Below, piece after piece: positions 1 through 5,195 of a stretch of DNA of 5,195 nt. The stretch is from positions 1 to 5,195 of the forward strand of contig JAEZAY010000084.1 of NCBI GenBank assembly GCA_023427575.1, read 5' to 3'. This stretch comes from Bacteroidota bacterium. Its GTDB lineage: Bacteria > Bacteroidota > Bacteroidia > Chitinophagales > Chitinophagaceae. The translations under genes were made by a program, and so were the position numbers. The notes beneath the pieces were generated by a model. The model was not told where the DNA came from. It searched no databases and was given only the letters and a program-made list of their open reading frames with translations. How positions within the stretch are numbered: position 1 is the stretch's first letter; each line of letters begins with the position of its first letter.

Positions 1-21
1 GTTCGAATCTTGCCGCCCCGA
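1..21 (+). tRNA. 3' end of a tRNA, probably tRNA-Pro (partial)
   Basis: The window opens inside a tRNA gene. GTTCGAATC is the T-loop with its closing pair, CTTGC (9-13) is the 3' side of the T stem, CGCCCCG (14-20) is the 3' side of the acceptor stem, and A21 is the discriminator base. The 5' acceptor strand, which lies outside the window, should therefore read CGGGGCG. A C1-G72 pair with A73 is the combination typical of bacterial tRNA-Pro, so proline is the best guess, but the anticodon is not visible. CCA is not encoded, because CTA follows the discriminator. That the sequence is a tRNA is nearly certain; the amino acid identity is an inference. Confidence 0.88.
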
Positions 22-23
22 CT

Positions 24-60
24 AAAAGCCATCAACATCGTGTTGGTGGCTTTTATATTT
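24..60 (+). terminator. Intrinsic terminator of the tRNA
   Basis: Bases 24-37 pair with 41-54 around a three-base TCG loop. This makes a 14-bp stem with a single T·G wobble (T32-G46). The 3' arm ends in TTTT and is followed by ATATTT, giving the U-rich tail. The hairpin begins three bases after the tRNA discriminator base, so it should end tRNA transcription and separate it from the protein genes to the right. Confidence 0.85.
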
Positions 61-124
61 TAGCTCCCTCATTTCACATAAAATCAGCGTATAGCCAGCT
101 TCAGATACTTTCTGGCAGAAACCT

Positions 125-223
125 GGATTGACTGATTCCGATTTTCTGGTAAACAAGACTTCTGTAGTATTTAAAGTCCCGCACCGGATAATGCTGCTTT
201 TCCGGAACCGGTTTAGTCAATCC
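125..223. repeat. 99-bp segment bounded by a 9-bp inverted repeat
   Basis: GGATTGACT (125-133) is the exact reverse complement of AGTCAATCC (215-223). Inside it lie a second inverted pair, CCGGA (184-188) with TCCGG (201-205), and an 8-bp palindrome, AACCGGTT (206-213). The flanking bases show no convincing target-site duplication. No open reading frame of note lies within it and no perfect TAnnTTTG promoter element was found. It occupies most of the roughly 270-bp gene-free stretch between the tRNA terminator and the lipoprotein gene; the rest of that stretch shows nothing I can name. It could be a structured leader, a small RNA, a MITE-like remnant or chance. Confidence 0.4.
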
Positions 224-325
224 CTTACAAATTAAAAATCCAGCCTGGTCAGTGGGAAGATGAAATCAGCCATTCCTGACCGCGAATGGGTGAAAGGCAT
301 GATATTTTTAAATTTTTGCACAGAT

Positions 326-1108
326 ATGAAAAAACAGCAAAATATATTTGTCCTGATCATTTTTGCCACTGTCGCTTCCTGTGGCGGGGATAATACAGGA
401 TCAAATGTGGAAGCACCGGGTGCTGAAAAAAGCGCCAAAAGCAAAACCCTGGAAGCTGGTGCCGACCTTTTACAGGATAAAGGGCCGCTGAAAAAAATCA
501 ACGCCTACCTGAACGGTTTTCATTTTTACAATGGCAATATCGGCGCACAGATGGAAGCTCACCATTATGTTTCGCAGATTAACGAAGACATGTACCAGGC
601 CATTAAGTATGATGGAAAAGGCGAAGACGCGAAAATCATGGGCGTAGAATATATCATTTCCGCCAGGCTTTTTGCCACGATCCCGGAAGAAGAAAAAAAA
701 TTATGGCATTCCCATCATCATGAAGTCAAATCCGGTACCCTCATTGCTCCGGGGATCCCGGAAATTGCGGAGCACGAGCTAATGGAAAAGCTTGTTTCCA
801 CTTATGGCAAGATCATTCATACCTGGCACACCGATCAGCACAGGAGCCTGCCCCTCGGCGCACCACAGGTAATGATGGGTTTTACAAAAGATGGCCAGCT
901 TCGACCCGAATTACTCACGGAACGCGACAAGCGTTTCAAGATCTCATCGGAAGAAAAAAGAAAGAACCGCGCCGATATTCCTTTACCAAATATTGATCCT
1001 TTGGCCAATGCCTGGGAAAAAGGTGAAATCCGACAAATTGTTATTTCAGATCAGGCAGACAGCGCCCTTCATAAACACCAGGGACCGCCATCCCCTCCGA
1101 AAAAATAA
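326..1108 (+). CDS. DUF1264 (oil-body-associated-protein-like) lipoprotein
   Basis: A 260-residue predicted lipoprotein of the DUF1264 family, whose plant members are the oil-body-associated proteins (OBAP). The biochemical role of the bacterial members is not known to me. Residues 1-19 form a lipoprotein signal: MKKQQN, a hydrophobic stretch, then lipobox VASC with Cys19 as the lipidation site. A low-complexity linker (20-50) precedes the family domain, about 58-190. Family-like blocks are FHFYNG (65-70), MEAHHY (76-81), EYIIS (108-112), WHSHHHEVKSG (127-137), HTWHTD (165-170) and LPLGAPQVMM (175-184). The C-terminal tail is charged and ends proline- and lysine-rich. The start at 326 was chosen over the in-frame ATG at 260 because it places MKK directly before the signal core; the longer form would bury the signal peptide. 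An 11-bp gap to the next gene implies co-transcription. The protein should sit on a membrane facing the periplasm or the outside. Family call strong, function open. Confidence 0.88.
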   Translation: MKKQQNIFVLIIFATVASCGGDNTGSNVEAPGAEKSAKSKTLEAGADLLQDKGPLKKINAYLNGFHFYNGNIGAQMEAHHYVSQINEDMYQAIKYDGKGEDAKIMGVEYIISARLFATIPEEEKKLWHSHHHEVKSGTLIAPGIPEIAEHELMEKLVSTYGKIIHTWHTDQHRSLPLGAPQVMMGFTKDGQLRPELLTERDKRFKISSEEKRKNRADIPLPNIDPLANAWEKGEIRQIVISDQADSALHKHQGPPSPPKK

Positions 1109-1119
1109 AAACCAATTTT

Positions 1120-1578
1120 ATGACCAGATCCATCCAGAACCAAGACAGGGTAAAAGAGGCAACACCTTCCTCTATTAATGAAAAAATAAACCGCGATACC
1201 TGGGAAAGGATTTCCCGGTATTCGAATAAAAGCCCTGAAGCTATTTCAGCCCGAATTAATGAACTGGAAAAAGAATGGGACATTGAACGATACCTCGGCG
1301 TGAACATGAGCAGCCTGGCAATCACCGGTCTTGCATTAGCCGCCCTCACAAAAAACAAAAACTGGAACATTCTACCGGCTGTGGTGCTGGGATTTTTCTT
1401 TCAGCATTCCGTGCAGGGTTGGTGCCCGCCGCTTCCTTTGTTGCGATCACTGAAAATTCGAACCAGCAAAGAAATTGAAGAAGAAAAGTATGCCCTGAAG
1501 ATATTACGCGGCGACTTCAATAACCTCAACGATTCCACGCCTTCAATAGATGAGATTAAAAGGATAGTAAAAAGATAG
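1120..1578 (+). CDS. Small membrane protein with DUF2892-like GWCP segment
   Basis: A 152-residue protein of unknown function. Residues 18-58 form a charged, probably helical N-terminal part (INEKINRDTWERISRY, then ARINELEKEWDIERYL). Two hydrophobic segments follow at about 62-77 and 82-99, ending in QGWCPPLPLLR (99-109). A short hairpin of two membrane helices followed by GWCP resembles the DUF2892 / YgaP-type transmembrane domain, in which this tryptophan-cysteine-proline turn is common. The charged C-terminal tail (115-152) is likely cytoplasmic. Cys102 is the only cysteine. The gene starts 11 bp after the DUF1264 lipoprotein stop, preceded by an A/T-rich leader without a Shine-Dalgarno sequence, and is probably the second gene of that operon. 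The DUF2892 assignment is by motif resemblance and is moderately sure; no catalytic function is claimed. Confidence 0.8.
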   Translation: MTRSIQNQDRVKEATPSSINEKINRDTWERISRYSNKSPEAISARINELEKEWDIERYLGVNMSSLAITGLALAALTKNKNWNILPAVVLGFFFQHSVQGWCPPLPLLRSLKIRTSKEIEEEKYALKILRGDFNNLNDSTPSIDEIKRIVKR

Positions 1579-1670
1579 ACTTATTGATGCAGTTTGTTAG
1601 CAGTTCAATGGAATGGATCAGTGATAAAGTCATCATTTCTCATTAATCCCGGCAATACAAATTTTAAAAG

Positions 1671-1703
1671 TAAAGAAGGACCATGGCTGATGATCCTTCT
1701 TTA
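1671..1703. terminator. Bidirectional terminator between convergent genes
   Basis: TAAAGAAGGA (1671-1680) pairs perfectly with TCCTTCTTTA (1694-1703). After one mismatch, CAT (1682-1684) pairs with ATG (1690-1692) around a GGCTG loop. On the minus strand the hairpin is followed by a T-rich tract (complement of 1661-1670), so termination is strongest for the DinB-like gene, whose stop codon lies 7 bp before the hairpin. On the plus strand it closes the lipoprotein operon, with TTTATA at its 3' edge. The remaining 92 bp between the plus-strand stop and this hairpin show nothing else I can name. Confidence 0.8.
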
Positions 1704-1710
1704 TACATAG

Positions 1711-2205
1711 TTATCTGTTCCAGAATGCCGGCGGCTCTATTCCAAGTGACCGCAGATACACATAACCCTGGCCCCGATGGTGAATTTCATTGTCGATATA
1801 GTACAGAATGGTAGAAATGATGGTTCCTTCATACATGCCGAAAGCCATGATGGTTTCATGAAAACGCTCATCGGTTATTTCTGGCCAGAGTTCATTGATT
1901 TCCGAGGTAGCCCGATCCCATAATTCCATCACTTTTTCCCTGCTCCCGGCCCCGGATACTTCCTCATTCAACTCTTCCTTTGTTCCTTTTACAATTTGCC
2001 GGATTCCGGGAGCTGCAATGGCCAGCAGTTCCTGCACAATCGCTGCAAAAGGCCGCATCCCGCCAATGGAATATTCGAAATATTCTTTTTCCGGAAACGC
2101 CTCGATCACCTTCCGGGTTAAAGCCCGGTGGCCCTGCCAATGATCCAGTAATTCCCGGGAACTGATAACTGTTTTAAGCTGATTTCCTGCTGTCGTAGTA
2201 CTCAT
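1711..2205 (-). CDS. DinB-superfamily protein with degenerate metal site
   Basis: A 164-residue protein of the DinB/YfiT-like four-helix-bundle superfamily. The family includes metal-dependent thiol transferases and many stress-induced proteins of unknown role. The C-terminal signature is clear: DNEIHHRGQ (138-146), then YVYLRSLGIEPPAFW (148-162). The usual superfamily site uses one His in helix 2 and an HxxxH pair near the C-terminus. Here the helix-2 position appears to be Gln58 (in IVQEL) and the first His of the pair is Asn139, leaving His143 and the adjacent His142. The canonical metal triad is therefore probably incomplete, and enzymatic activity is doubtful or altered. The start MSTTTAG at 2205 was preferred over the in-frame ATG at 2289, because the longer form would run through the TAGGTTTG promoter element and the dyad upstream and would add a segment unlike the family. 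The gene lies 132 bp downstream of a WYL regulator on the same strand. No signal peptide: cytoplasmic. Confidence 0.85.
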   Translation of the reverse strand: MSTTTAGNQLKTVISSRELLDHWQGHRALTRKVIEAFPEKEYFEYSIGGMRPFAAIVQELLAIAAPGIRQIVKGTKEELNEEVSGAGSREKVMELWDRATSEINELWPEITDERFHETIMAFGMYEGTIISTILYYIDNEIHHRGQGYVYLRSLGIEPPAFWNR

Positions 2206-2232
2206 TGTTAACTTTTTATGTGATAATTTGTA

Positions 2233-2240
2233 CAAACCTA
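2233..2240 (-). promoter_or_regulatory. Bacteroidota-type -7 promoter element TAGGTTTG
   Basis: Read on the minus strand, 2240 to 2233 is TAGGTTTG, an exact match to the TAnnTTTG element of Bacteroidota housekeeping promoters. It lies 27 bp before the DinB-like start codon at 2205, so a transcript starting a few bases downstream would have a leader of about 20 nt. A TTG at 2257-2255 lies 14 bp upstream, closer than the spacing usually described for the -33 element, so the upstream half of the promoter is uncertain. Confidence 0.6.
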
Positions 2241-2250
2241 CACGTGGCCA

Positions 2251-2268
2251 CTGACAACAGTATGTCAG
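2251..2268. promoter_or_regulatory. Candidate operator dyad CTGACA-N6-TGTCAG
   Basis: CTGACAACAGTATGTCAG holds two perfect 6-bp inverted arms separated by 6 bp. It lies 10 bp upstream of the TAGGTTTG element of the DinB-like gene, over the expected -33 region. The adjoining bases hold two more palindromes, CACGTG (2241-2246) and GTGGCCAC (2244-2251). Position and symmetry suit binding of a dimeric regulator that would block or recruit polymerase. The WYL protein encoded just upstream is the obvious candidate, but nothing in the sequence proves that pairing. Confidence 0.4.
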
Positions 2269-2337
2269 CAGGATTTTTACGGCTAACAAAATTTTTTAGA
2301 CTTATAAGGTACAGACCCGGTCCCGCTTTAATAAAAC

Positions 2338-3300
2338 TTAATTCATTACATCCTGTTCCACCTTCGAAAGGATGCGTTTAGCAATTTCAGCAACAATCTC
2401 ATTCAGTTCCACGGGCTCAATAATTTCGGCATGTTCACCAAAGTAAATAAACCAACGGGCAAAATTCGAAAGCGAAGCGCATAAAAAGGTCATCCGGATC
2501 ATGCTATCCACGCGTTCCTCTCCTACATAGCCGTTATAATATTTTTGTTCGCCAAAATAACGGGCCACCGCCGGATCAATATCGATCACGATTTTATGTA
2601 ATTTATTTTGCCGGGTAACTTCGCAAAGAAAACTGGTAAGAGGCGGATGGGTCTTTGTGATCTTTTCTGAGCTGATTATGATCTTGCTGATCTTATCGGT
2701 CCTGAAATTCCGGTAATCGTTCCTGAGCCTGCAAAAAGCCACCAGATACCAGTTATTAACCTGGTAGTAAATTCCCACAGGTTCCACCTGCCGGCGCAGG
2801 GACTCATTTTTTTCAATAGAAGTATGATCAATTTCGATCATCAGCGAAGCACTAATCGCCTTCAAAATTTTAGCCAGATGTAACTCAGCTGGTTTTTTAT
2901 ATACTATGGAAGGATGTTGCACTACGGCAATATGCGCGTCGATCTCCTGCAGGTGATCCTTTTCCGAAAGTCTCAATACCGCTTTAATCTTATCCAGCGC
3001 GGAGCTGTAATGTCGTGAAGAGGTTTCATCACTCATCGATTGCATCAACTTGGAAGCGGTAAGCAAGGCGGAAGTTTCGTCTTCGTTGAACATGACCGGA
3101 GGAAGTTTGTAACCATCCATCAGCCGATATCCCAGTCCGGCTTCCCCAATTACCGGCACTCCTGCCTCTTCCAGCGCCCTGATATCACGGTACACCGTTC
3201 TTAAGCTGATCGAAAATTTTTCCGCGATCTCGAGGGCTTTTACCAGCCGCCGCGATTGCAGTTGAATAAGTATGGCGGCTAAACGATCAATCCGGTTCAT
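2338..3300 (-). CDS. YafY-type HTH/WYL-domain transcriptional regulator
   Basis: A 320-residue DNA-binding regulator of the YafY/DeoR-like WYL family. Residues 1-60 form the N-terminal helix-turn-helix: MNRIDRLAAILIQLQ, then FSISLRTVYRDIRALEEAGV (29-48) with the recognition helix, then GYRL. The middle part leads to the WYL domain (about 135-215), which holds NNWYLVAFCRLR (182-193) and DYRNFRTDKI (195-204). WYL domains sense ligands, in some cases nucleic-acid or nucleotide ligands, through the conserved Arg/Tyr surface. A C-terminal WCX-like extension follows (about 234-315). The length is normal for the family and the start matches the usual MNRxDRL opening. It is on the same strand as and 132 bp upstream of the DinB-like gene, a layout that often marks a regulator and its target. 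No terminator was found between them, so read-through is possible in addition to the separate promoter. No clear promoter of its own was seen. The ligand is unknown. Confidence 0.93.
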   Translation of the reverse strand: MNRIDRLAAILIQLQSRRLVKALEIAEKFSISLRTVYRDIRALEEAGVPVIGEAGLGYRLMDGYKLPPVMFNEDETSALLTASKLMQSMSDETSSRHYSSALDKIKAVLRLSEKDHLQEIDAHIAVVQHPSIVYKKPAELHLAKILKAISASLMIEIDHTSIEKNESLRRQVEPVGIYYQVNNWYLVAFCRLRNDYRNFRTDKISKIIISSEKITKTHPPLTSFLCEVTRQNKLHKIVIDIDPAVARYFGEQKYYNGYVGEERVDSMIRMTFLCASLSNFARWFIYFGEHAEIIEPVELNEIVAEIAKRILSKVEQDVMN

Positions 3301-3390
3301 GCAAATACAATTGAGTCGACATTTACTAATCTAAATATTTCCGTTTGGAAATACCCGAAGCTTAAACAGATTCCTGCAACCTCAAATTAC

Positions 3391-3423
3391 CAAAAATCAA
3401 AACCCATTCACAGGGAATGGGTT
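3391..3423 (-). terminator. Intrinsic terminator of dnaA
   Basis: AACCCATTC (3401-3409) pairs perfectly with GAATGGGTT (3415-3423) around a five-base ACAGG loop. On the minus strand the second arm runs straight into TTGATTTTTG (complement of 3391-3400), giving a U-rich tail. It lies 34 bp beyond the dnaA stop codon and should make dnaA monocistronic relative to the WYL regulator gene that follows on the same strand. Confidence 0.8.
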
Positions 3424-3457
3424 CAATATTTTGACTTAAATAAACAGAAATGCATCC

Positions 3458-4891
3458 TTACATGGCTGCCAGTTGAACTTTCTGTTGCAGTTCTACGACA
3501 CTTTCCCTGAAATTACTATCTGTGTCCATCAGGTCTTTTACCGTTTGACAGGAATGTATTACAGTGGTATGATCGCGGCCGCCAAAATGCTCTCCAATCG
3601 TCTTCAGCGAATTTTTAGTGAATGCTTTGGCCAGGTACATGGTGATCTGACGTGCCTGAACAATTTCACGCTTGCGGGTTTTCTGCAATAGTTTGTCGTA
3701 CGATACATCGAAGAAATCACAAACCATTTTCTGAATGGTATCGATCGTAATTTCCTTACTGCTCGTTTTTACAAAATTCCGTAACACCCTTTTTGCCAAA
3801 TCAAGATCAATTTCCCGCTTATTAAGCGAAGATTGTGCCAGTAGTGAAATCAGGGCACCTTCCAGTTCCCGAACGTTGCTGTTGATATTATAAGCGAGGT
3901 ATTTAACTACCTCTTTCGGCATATCCAGCCCATCATTCTTCATCTTCCTTTCCAGGATATCAATTCTGGTATCATAATCGGGAATCTGCAAATCAGCACT
4001 TAGTCCCCATCTGAACCGGCTCAGCAATCTTTCCTGCAAACCTTCAAGATCTTTCGGCGATTTGTCGGAAGTCATGATCAGTTGTTTGCCGCTCTGGTGC
4101 AGGTGGTTGAAGATCGCAAAAAAAGCATCCTGCGATTTTTCGGCCCGGTTAAAGAATTGTACGTCATCAATGATTAATACATCCACCATCTGGTAAAAAT
4201 GGATAAAATCGTTGATCGCATTGTTGCGGCTATGATCCTGGAACTGGTTGATGAATTTTTCGGAGCTTACATACAGCACCACCTTATTGGGATGCAAACG
4301 TTTGGTATCGTTACCGATTGCCTGGCCAAGATGTGTTTTTCCCAATCCCACGCCGCCATACAGAACAAGGGGATTGAAAGAACTGGCTCCGGGCTTCTCT
4401 GCAACGGTTTTACCCGCGCGTCTGGCCACCCGATTGCAATCGCCTTCAATAAAATTATCGAAAGTGTAAATATGATTCAATTGTGAATCGATCTGCATTT
4501 TTTTCAGACCGGGAATCACAAAAGGATTTTTAACCGGATTATTTATGATCAGCGGAAAATCCATTTCATTGTTTGAATATGTTTTATATCCATGAGCCGG
4601 AACATCCATCGTTAAAGGCTTGCTGGAATGATTGCCGCTGTCTACCATTATTCTATATTCAAGCTGCGCATCTTTTCCAAGTATTCTTCTAAGCGTTTTA
4701 GCCAGCAGGCTGATATAGTGTTCTTCCAGGTACTCGTAAAAAAACTGACTGGGAACCTGTATCACCAACACATTGTTTTTTAACTCTACCGGTTTAATAG
4801 GTTCGAACCAGGTCTTGTAATGCTGCCACTCAACAATATCCTTTATTATTTCTAAACAGTTGCTCCATACTTTATCGAAAGTCTTAGTCAT
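3458..4891 (-). CDS. dnaA: Chromosomal replication initiator protein DnaA
   Basis: A 477-residue DnaA, the AAA+ ATPase that binds DnaA boxes, melts the replication origin and loads the helicase; it also acts as a transcription factor. Domain I (1-85) holds the oligomerisation/helicase-contact region (WSNCLEIIKD, YKTWFEPI). Domain II is a variable linker (about 86-138). Domain III (about 139-375) has Walker A GGVGLGKT (179-186), Walker B LIIDDV (239-244), sensor 1 MTSD (273-276), the arginine-finger region ERLLSRFRWGL (287-297) and sensor 2 NVRELEGAL (339-347). Domain IV (about 378-477) ends with the DnaA-box-binding signature GGRDHTTVIHSC (437-448). All key residues are present. The start MTKTFDKVW at 4891 was chosen over an in-frame ATG at 4981: it begins at domain I, matches the usual family length and follows an A/T-rich leader. 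The longer version would add 30 residues unlike DnaA and starts inside a DnaA-box-like sequence. dnaN is not adjacent. Confidence 0.98.
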   Translation of the reverse strand: MTKTFDKVWSNCLEIIKDIVEWQHYKTWFEPIKPVELKNNVLVIQVPSQFFYEYLEEHYISLLAKTLRRILGKDAQLEYRIMVDSGNHSSKPLTMDVPAHGYKTYSNNEMDFPLIINNPVKNPFVIPGLKKMQIDSQLNHIYTFDNFIEGDCNRVARRAGKTVAEKPGASSFNPLVLYGGVGLGKTHLGQAIGNDTKRLHPNKVVLYVSSEKFINQFQDHSRNNAINDFIHFYQMVDVLIIDDVQFFNRAEKSQDAFFAIFNHLHQSGKQLIMTSDKSPKDLEGLQERLLSRFRWGLSADLQIPDYDTRIDILERKMKNDGLDMPKEVVKYLAYNINSNVRELEGALISLLAQSSLNKREIDLDLAKRVLRNFVKTSSKEITIDTIQKMVCDFFDVSYDKLLQKTRKREIVQARQITMYLAKAFTKNSLKTIGEHFGGRDHTTVIHSCQTVKDLMDTDSNFRESVVELQQKVQLAAM

Positions 4892-4973
4892 TTTATTCGT
4901 TACGAAGTTTATCTGTTGAGTTAAAATTTTTTCCTCGCACGTAATCAAAAAACCCGGGTTTGTTTGAATTTTT

Positions 4974-4982
4974 TTGTCCACA
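4974..4982 (+). promoter_or_regulatory. DnaA-box-like site upstream of dnaA
   Basis: TTGTCCACA differs from the DnaA-box consensus TTATCCACA only at the third base. It lies 83 bp upstream of the preferred dnaA start, where an autoregulatory DnaA site would be expected. I found no second box of comparable quality near it, so this does not support an origin of replication here. A single one-mismatch 9-mer can occur by chance; its position is the main argument. Confidence 0.4.
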
Positions 4983-5175
4983 AAAAATTAACGTAGGGGA
5001 GCGAATATCAAAAGTTTTTTTGGAAAAAAAAAGTTTTTAATTCCTGCTCTTTGACCCTCCTTCCCGGCCCTTCGGACCATAAGAATATTTTTCATTTCAA
5101 AATAATTTTTAATGTTCTCATCCATCAAAAACATCCGTACAAATCATTCATCTTCCAGAAAAAACTCCTGTATCT
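4983..5175. other. A/T-rich divergent intergenic region upstream of dnaA
   Basis: This stretch separates dnaA on the minus strand from a possible gene on the plus strand. It contains a T7 run (5015-5021), an A9 run (5024-5032) and two copies of AAAAGTTTTT (5010-5019 and 5029-5038) spaced 19 bp apart, a pattern that can bend DNA or ease melting. I see no exact TAnnTTTG element for either direction, no terminator and no DnaA-box cluster. Together with the bases down to 4892 it is the likely site of the dnaA promoter. Confidence 0.45.
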
Positions 5176-5195
5176 ATGGCAACTGTTATACCAAC
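5176..5195 (+). CDS. Possible start of a divergent gene (cut by window end)
   Basis: An ATG at 5176 opens a frame reading MATVIP before the window ends. It is preceded by an A/T-rich, gene-free region divergent to dnaA, where a plus-strand gene would be expected to begin. Six codons are too few to recognise a family, and there is no Shine-Dalgarno sequence to support the start, as is normal in Bacteroidota. This may equally be chance. Confidence 0.3.

Noticed and set aside
1..60. tRNA 3' end used as an integration (att) site
   Set aside because: No repeat of the tRNA 3' end was found elsewhere in the window, and no integrase or mobile gene is visible.
271..288. CATTC/GAATG hairpin before the lipoprotein gene
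   Set aside because: A stem of 5-6 bp with an eight-base loop is weak, and no known regulatory RNA is recognisable there.
311..318. AATTTTTG as a -7 promoter element for the lipoprotein operon
   Set aside because: It has one mismatch to TAnnTTTG and ends only 7 bp before the start codon, leaving almost no leader.
260..325. Longer start of the DUF1264 lipoprotein at 260
   Set aside because: It would place 22 residues before the MKKQQN signal-peptide start and spoil a clear lipoprotein signal.
232..501. 89-residue minus-strand open frame overlapping the lipoprotein gene
   Set aside because: It lies opposite a well-supported coding region, has no recognisable motif and is most simply a shadow frame.
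1041..1370. 109-residue minus-strand frame across the junction of the plus-strand operon
   Set aside because: It overlaps two supported genes on the opposite strand and has no family features.
2206..2289. Longer start of the DinB-like protein at 2289
   Set aside because: The added 28 residues span the TAGGTTTG promoter element and the dyad and do not look like the family N-terminus.
2314..2322. GACC-C-GGTC as a terminator after the WYL regulator
   Set aside because: The stem has only 4 bp with a one-base loop, too tight and short to act as a terminator hairpin.
4199..4486. Plus- and minus-strand frames inside dnaA
   Set aside because: They lie over the conserved AAA+ domain of dnaA and are explained by its coding constraint.
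4892..4981. 30-residue N-terminal extension of DnaA from an ATG at 4981
   Set aside because: The added residues do not resemble DnaA domain I, which begins at MTKTFDKVW (4891). The extension would make the protein longer than usual, and its ATG lies within a DnaA-box-like sequence.

Overview
This is a chromosomal window from a member of the Bacteroidota, most likely Chitinophagia. The assignment rests on several signs: a DnaA whose N-terminus and domain I look like that phylum, a TAnnTTTG-type promoter element, no Shine-Dalgarno sequences before the starts, A/T-rich leaders, and protein families typical of the phylum (WYL regulator, DinB-like, DUF1264 lipoprotein). No taxonomic search was run. 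The window looks like ordinary core and housekeeping sequence with small accessory genes. I see no transposase, CRISPR array, phage gene or defence island.

Layout, left to right. The first 21 bases are the 3' end of a tRNA (probably tRNA-Pro), followed directly by a strong hairpin terminator. A gene-free stretch of about 270 bp follows and contains a 99-bp segment bounded by a perfect 9-bp inverted repeat. Next comes a two-gene plus-strand operon with an 11-bp gap. It encodes a DUF1264 (oil-body-associated-protein-like) lipoprotein and a small membrane protein with a DUF2892-like GWCP segment. It meets a minus-strand pair head-on across a bidirectional hairpin terminator at 1671-1703.

The minus-strand pair is a WYL-domain (YafY-type) transcriptional regulator and, downstream of it, a DinB-superfamily protein that lacks the expected metal-binding histidine set. 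Between them lie a perfect TAGGTTTG promoter element and an 18-bp dyad, CTGACA-N6-TGTCAG. This arrangement suggests the regulator may control the DinB-like gene. dnaA follows, also on the minus strand, with its own terminator. A one-mismatch DnaA box sits 83 bp upstream of the preferred dnaA start, and beyond it an A/T-rich divergent region leads to what may be the first codons of a plus-strand gene cut off by the window edge.

The window does not reveal a clearly new system. The items most worth following up are the His-rich DUF1264 lipoprotein paired with the DUF2892-like protein, the operator/promoter block in front of the DinB-like gene together with its degenerate metal site, and the inverted-repeat segment after the tRNA.
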